Shown here piece after piece: positions 60,638 through 64,000 of a DNA stretch of 64,000 nt (position 1 is its first letter; each line of letters begins with the position of its first letter). Location: contig JAIOPB010000034.1 of assembly GCA_021414105.1 (NCBI GenBank), positions 18,588-82,587 of the forward strand, written 5' to 3'. A program made the translations under genes and the position numbers. The notes under the pieces were generated by a model that was not told the origin of the DNA, ran no database searches, and saw nothing but the letters and a program-made list of their open reading frames with translations. The DNA comes from Nitrosarchaeum sp. Lineage in GTDB: Archaea; Thermoproteota; Nitrososphaeria; Nitrososphaerales; Nitrosopumilaceae.

Positions 60638-61300
60638 TTGAAACCAAATTCATTATTATATCTGTTAGATACTAAAGTGGTGTTGGATAAAAATCCTGAA
60701 CAGATTTTAGATACGGATTTAACATATGTAATAAAAGAATTTTCAAACAAAAATCCAAACATAATCTTATGTTCTGAACCTTTTCTTAAAGCTGAATTTC
60801 TAAATGAGTTAATTGATTCTATTAACTATCCAGTAATTTTTTTAGATTTTGATTTACTTTATAGTGGTTATATCGTTTCAGAAATGATTAAAAAAAATGA
60901 CAGAGTGGAGATTCACCGTCCAAGTAAGGCAGACTTGAAAAAAATCATATCTGAAATAGCAAAAAAAATATCAAACGAAAAATTCTTGGTTGTAATTGAT
61001 TCGTTTAATGGTTTTTACAACATATTTGATGAGAAAGAATCTGGGAGATTCATTAATGCGTCATTAATGTTACTTTCATCTATTGGAATAGAGAATGGCT
61101 CTTCCGTGATAATTACTGCCATTACACGAAAAAACGATAATGGTGAATGGATTCTTTCTCCAGGAGGTAGACATATTATTGATTCAAAAAAATCTGGAAT
61201 ATATCATCTTAAAAGAATTGGTAATAGTTTGATGCTTAATTCATTAAATCAGGTTGGAGTTATTGAAAAAATGTTCAAAATTGATCATTCAAATTTTTGA
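60638..61300 (+). CDS. RecA-fold-like protein without a visible Walker A
   Basis: A 220-residue product from TTG 60638. A Walker B-like strand is seen in 'FLVVIDSFNGFYNIF', and 'SSVIITAITRKNDNGEWILSPGG' and 'RHIIDSKKSGIYHLKRIGNS' follow RadA/KaiC style. The segment where Walker A should lie reads 'IILCSEPFLKAEFLNELI', with no GxxxxGK[ST]. The frame is open for 38 codons upstream, back to the TAG of the RAM gene, without ATG, GTG or TTG. A RecA-like ATPase relative of unknown function is my best guess. Confidence 0.5.
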   Translation: MKPNSLLYLLDTKVVLDKNPEQILDTDLTYVIKEFSNKNPNIILCSEPFLKAEFLNELIDSINYPVIFLDFDLLYSGYIVSEMIKKNDRVEIHRPSKADLKKIISEIAKKISNEKFLVVIDSFNGFYNIFDEKESGRFINASLMLLSSIGIENGSSVIITAITRKNDNGEWILSPGGRHIIDSKKSGIYHLKRIGNSLMLNSLNQVGVIEKMFKIDHSNF

Positions 61301-61327
61301 GATATTTTGAAAAAGCGATCAAAATTT

Positions 61328-61415
61328 TAAACGGTGTTATAAAATCTGAAACGCCGTTATAATTCTCATTTTCTAGGTAAATTATATTAAGATCAAAAGG
61401 TAGAAAAATTTTGTT
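61328..61415 (+). promoter_or_regulatory. Ferredoxin promoter with two 20-bp-spaced elements
   Basis: TTATATTA at 61382-61389 lies 27-34 bases before the ATG. Upstream, ACGGTGTTATAA (61331-61342) and ACGCCGTTATAA (61351-61362) match at 10 of 12 positions and start exactly 20 bases apart, on the same face of the helix after two turns. They may be regulator sites or alternative TATA regions. Confidence 0.45.
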
Positions 61416-61715
61416 ATGCCAGTAGGAATTATTCCAGACATCAGCGAACAAATGTGTATTGGATGCGCACTATGTGTAGAAATCTGTACAACATTAGGAC
61501 CAGATGTACTTAGAGTAAAACCAGTCGAAGGCTGGAAGAGAGGTAAGGCATTTGTCTTCTACCCAGAAAGATGTATCTCTGATGGAGCATGCATCGGTGT
61601 TTGCCCAACAAAGGCAATCTTTTGGATGAGACCAATGGACTTTACTGTTGGACAACCAGTTCCACTCTACAAGAACTCAGTCTTCGTCAAAGGTTGGACC
61701 GAATTAATCGATTAG
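61416..61715 (+). CDS. Dicluster ferredoxin with a CxxDxxC site
   Basis: A 99-residue ferredoxin carrying low-potential electrons. The first motif gives C14, C17, C20 and C24 (CIGCALCVEIC). The second is C53-x2-D56-x2-C59-x3-C63-P (CISDGACIGVCP), with Asp where a Cys is usual; this occurs in Sulfolobus-type 7Fe and Pyrococcus ferredoxins. A C-terminal extension of ~30 residues follows. Codon choice is more biased than in neighbouring genes ('GTCTTCTACCCAGAAAG'), which suggests high expression. Confidence 0.9.
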   Translation: MPVGIIPDISEQMCIGCALCVEICTTLGPDVLRVKPVEGWKRGKAFVFYPERCISDGACIGVCPTKAIFWMRPMDFTVGQPVPLYKNSVFVKGWTELID

Positions 61716-61727
61716 ATTAGGTCATCA

Positions 61728-61745
61728 TTTTTAATTTCTTTTTAT
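61728..61745 (+). terminator. T-rich terminator after ferredoxin
   Basis: Runs of T on the plus strand (ATTTTTAATTTCTTTTTATT region) begin 13 bases after the ferredoxin stop, as expected for archaeal poly-U termination. The spacing before the convergent J-domain gene is short. Confidence 0.45.
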
Positions 61746-61788
61746 TATTTTAGATTTTAATGCCTACCGTATTTTGTCTCAGAAATAT

Positions 61789-62940
61789 TTAGTTTCTGGA
61801 AAAACTAAATTTGGAAGCCCATCTAACATTTTGATTTTTTGTGGGCTTTGATAAATTGTCTAACATTTCATATGTAATTGTAAATCCATGACCTACCATT
61901 GTAGCATCTTTATCATATTCATTCTTGTTAGGCACTAATTCATCTGCTAGATCCTTAATTTTTTTAGTTTTTATATCAAATAATCTAATTTCTTTACCAT
62001 TTTCAAGTTTGATAATTGCATCATTGCTAAGACTTTGAATTGAGAAATTTTCAAAAAATCTTATCATACCGTCTTTTTTTAATTTAATTATAGTGTCATA
62101 GGTAATTTTACTCCCATACAATAAAATTTCTCGTGCATTAATTTGAACATCATCTTCCAGATTAAGAATTATAATAGAATCAGCATCAAGAGAAACTGTA
62201 TTAATAATATTTTCAGCAATAATTTTTCCTTTTGGTGCTGATATATGAGTTCGTTGTTCTTGAACTTCATAAATTCCAACTCTTCCTTCTGGATCTTCAA
62301 TTTTGTATTTTCTACCAAAAATATTTCCAACTACAATATTGCCATTATCCACAATTATTCTAGCCCCATTCTCAATTTTGTATTTATTTTCCAATGGATT
62401 AATAAATTTGAAATCACCTTTTGTAAGATGAATATTTGTTCTAAATTCTTCAGTCCAAGAGGGACTTGTGATATTTCCTTGCATAATAATAGAACCATCA
62501 TAAGTTAAACTACCTGCCATAAAATTTCCTTTGATTGAAAGTGTGCCATTAGCTTTTCTTTCAAGTTCAATTTCTCCAAGAGTTTTTGAACCAAACAATC
62601 TAGTATCAGTTAAATTTGTTCTAATCAAATTCGCTGCCCATTCTTCAGCTATTTGCATTTCTTTGGATAATTCCTGGCCTAAAATTCGATTTTTTCTCCT
62701 GATCGTCTCTTCTGAATCACTTGAATAAACTCTAGATTTTCTAATTTTTTCTAAATCTGTTTCAGGATATTTTTTGCCGATTTTGAGATCTTCGTATGCT
62801 TGTTTGATTTTAATGAATTGATCATTTTCGCCTCCTCTATCAGAATGATATCTAAGTGCCAATCGTCTAAACGCATTACGAATTTCTTTCTCAGTTGAGC
62901 CTTCAATAATTCCTAATATGTCATAGTTATTTTCTACCAT
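61789..62940 (-). CDS. J-domain protein with beta-repeat C-terminus; HPD is HSD
   Basis: A 383-residue protein. Residues ~4-55 are a J domain ('NNYDILGIIEGSTEKEIRNAFRRLAL' split, then 'QAYEDLK'), but the loop that triggers Hsp70 ATPase reads H32-S33-D34 instead of HPD. After a charged linker, residues ~115-335 show repeating short strands ('GTLSIKGNFMAG', 'GSIIMQGNITS', 'GKIIAENIINTVSLDADS'), like a bactofilin or polymer-forming beta-helix. So it may be a scaffold protein recruited to or derived from the chaperone system. Not a classical DnaJ: no Gly/Phe or zinc region. Confidence 0.7.
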   Translation of the reverse strand: MVENNYDILGIIEGSTEKEIRNAFRRLALRYHSDRGGENDQFIKIKQAYEDLKIGKKYPETDLEKIRKSRVYSSDSEETIRRKNRILGQELSKEMQIAEEWAANLIRTNLTDTRLFGSKTLGEIELERKANGTLSIKGNFMAGSLTYDGSIIMQGNITSPSWTEEFRTNIHLTKGDFKFINPLENKYKIENGARIIVDNGNIVVGNIFGRKYKIEDPEGRVGIYEVQEQRTHISAPKGKIIAENIINTVSLDADSIIILNLEDDVQINAREILLYGSKITYDTIIKLKKDGMIRFFENFSIQSLSNDAIIKLENGKEIRLFDIKTKKIKDLADELVPNKNEYDKDATMVGHGFTITYEMLDNLSKPTKNQNVRWASKFSFSRN

Positions 62941-63063
62941 ATTTCTCCCAGTTTTCGGTTATTCTTTTCATATTTCCTATACTTTTAGTTTATCACAATG
63001 CAAAATGTAAGGATGCTCATTAGTGAGTCCATCAGATCTTTTAAAAATTCAGTAAAACCATCA

Positions 63064-63098
63064 GTATTGCAGATCACAAAAATCATGATCTGCAATAC
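63064..63098. repeat. 13-bp perfect hairpin upstream of prs
   Basis: GTATTGCAGATCA (63064-63076) and TGATCTGCAATAC (63086-63098) are exact reverse complements around a 9-base loop. It lies 39 bases before the prs start codon, upstream of its likely TATA element. The 196 bp gap between the J-domain gene and prs contains nothing else that I can support. Confidence 0.7.
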
Positions 63099-63136
63099 CC
63101 TCAAAATTTAAGAACCCCTTCTTTGTCGTTGAATTA

Positions 63137-64000
63137 TTGACAAAATTTACTGTTATATCTGGAAGTTCATCTAAAGATCTTGCAAAAAAATTGGCAAAAA
63201 GATTAGGAGCAAATTTATTAAAATCTCAGTTAAGGGTTTTTCCAGATGGTGAAAGTAAAATTACACTTGAAGGAAAACTTCAAAAAAACAAAATTATTGT
63301 CATTCAATCAACATATCCACCTGTAGATGAAAATCTTATTCAGACATTATCAATAATTTCAAAAGCAAAAGAATACGGAACTGAAATAATTGCGGTAATA
63401 CCATATATGGGATATGCTCGTCAAGACAGAGAATTCTTACCAGGAGAAGTAATAACAATGAAAGTTATTGCTAATTTATTCAAAAGTGTAGGAACATCTA
63501 GAATTATTGTTGTCGATATTCATAGTATGATCGGTTTAAAGTATTTTAATATAAAATCAAAGAATGTAACTGCAATTCCAGATCTAGTAAAATATTTTTC
63601 AAAACTAAAATTGAAAAATCCTCTAGTTGTTTCTCCAGATCAAGGTGGAAAAGAGAGAGCAAAAGAATTTGCCAAGTTTTTGAACACAGAGTACATATCT
63701 CTTGAAAAACAACGTGATCGTAAAACTGGAAAAGTGGAAATTAAAACTACAAATTTTAATGAAGTAATAGGCAGAGATTTGATTTTAGTTGATGATATGA
63801 TCAGTACAGGTGGAAGTATCATCAAAGCTACAGAATTTCTTAAAAAACAGAAATGTGCACGGGTATTTGTTGCTTGTACACATGCTCTACTTAGAAATGA
63901 TGCTGAAAAGAAAATTAAAAAAGCAGGAGTTACAAAAATAATTAGTACAAATACAATTCCTGGAAAAACATCTTTGGTTGATGTTTCAGGTACAATTGCA
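63137..64000 (+). CDS. prs: Ribose-phosphate pyrophosphokinase (PRPP synthetase), partial
   Basis: 288 codons are visible before the window ends, close to full length for archaeal Prs. It makes PRPP from ribose 5-phosphate and ATP. 'TVISGSSSKDLAKKLAKRLG', 'PYMGYARQDREFLPGE' (ATP-binding flexible region) and 'DLILVDDMISTGGSI' (PRPP loop; DDMISTGGS) are diagnostic. TTG start at 63137 (TTGACAAAATTTACTG); a TATA-like AAAATTTAA lies ~27-35 bases upstream. The stop codon is outside the window. Confidence 0.95.
   Translation, partial: MTKFTVISGSSSKDLAKKLAKRLGANLLKSQLRVFPDGESKITLEGKLQKNKIIVIQSTYPPVDENLIQTLSIISKAKEYGTEIIAVIPYMGYARQDREFLPGEVITMKVIANLFKSVGTSRIIVVDIHSMIGLKYFNIKSKNVTAIPDLVKYFSKLKLKNPLVVSPDQGGKERAKEFAKFLNTEYISLEKQRDRKTGKVEIKTTNFNEVIGRDLILVDDMISTGGSIIKATEFLKKQKCARVFVACTHALLRNDAEKKIKKAGVTKIISTNTIPGKTSLVDVSGTIA

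Noticed and set aside
62998..63111. A 37-codon plus-strand ORF (ATG at 62998) across the hairpin before prs
   Set aside because: The product has no helix or motif pattern and its end is determined by the inverted repeat. More likely non-coding.
1..64000. CRISPR array, prophage or insertion sequence
   Set aside because: No regularly spaced repeats, transposase, integrase or phage genes seen. The Cas4-like gene alone is not evidence of CRISPR.

Overview
The window is a 64 kb piece of an ammonia-oxidising archaeon, most likely Nitrosopumilus or a close relative (Nitrososphaerota, formerly Thaumarchaeota). The DNA is AT-rich. The genes are archaeal: A-type ATP synthase, PCNA with TFS and RpoL, a beta proteasome subunit, aCPSF1, sn-glycerol-1-phosphate dehydrogenase, and the archaeal pantoate kinase/phosphopantothenate synthetase route to CoA. 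An Amt ammonium transporter, BluB and a cobalamin methyltransferase fit a B12-making ammonia oxidiser. Many genes start with TTG or GTG. Where a TATA box can be seen it lies about 25-30 bases before the start codon, which implies leaderless mRNAs. I see no transposase, phage, integrase or CRISPR array; this is mostly chromosomal backbone, with a region of small and damaged genes at about 41.9-50.7 kb.

Layout. 0-9.6 kb: ATP synthase genes A (cut by the window edge), E, I and C, mixed with a rhodanese, Amt, a winged-helix-like protein, a Cas4-like protein that seems to lack its catalytic lysine, and several tiny membrane peptides. 9.6-12.1 kb: a pyrH/HD-hydrolase/tmk nucleotide operon with overlapping genes. 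12.3-17.8 kb: an amino-acid permease fused to Usp-like domains, a small heat-shock protein and an ABC1/UbiB kinase. 17.9-22.1 kb: a FtsX/MacB-type ABC system (surface protein, ATPase, permease) facing a double-HTH Lrp-like regulator. 22.1-27.6 kb: a Nudix hydrolase, an AbrB-PhoU protein, then pantoate kinase, phosphopantothenate synthetase, PanB and CoaBC in one operon. 27.6-31.5 kb: a methyltransferase, an M24 peptidase, a PP-loop tRNA-thiolation-like protein and a SepF-like protein. 31.5-39.2 kb: aCPSF1 and PsmB, egsA, an FKBP, a class V aminotransferase, NadM, RtcA and a CopD-like protein.

39.8-41.9 kb holds a tRNA-Val(GAC) with an unusual C33, BluB, and a tRNA-Arg(CCT) that carries an intron of about 19 nt in its D-loop. 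41.9-50.7 kb is rich in small zinc- or cysteine-rich proteins and HTH proteins. It also holds two broken genes: a PfkB kinase with an internal deletion and frameshift, and a small membrane protein with a one-base frameshift. An orphan MtrA-like gene overlaps a DegT aminotransferase. 50.8-57 kb: TyrS, CobJ/CbiH, a large secreted repeat protein, aspartate kinase, and the PCNA-TFS-RpoL cluster. 57-64 kb: tandem small paralogues, a dual-specificity phosphatase, a radical SAM enzyme, a cyclase, a RAM-domain protein, a RecA-like protein without a visible P-loop, a ferredoxin with a CxxDxxC site, a J-domain protein with HSD in place of HPD, and PRPP synthetase, which runs off the right edge.

I did not find one obvious new multi-gene system. 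The best leads are the D-loop tRNA intron, the C33 tRNA, the two damaged genes, the Cas4-like fold that looks catalytically dead, the MtrA-like/DegT pair, and several palindromes in promoter regions. All calls come from reading the sequence; no similarity search was run.
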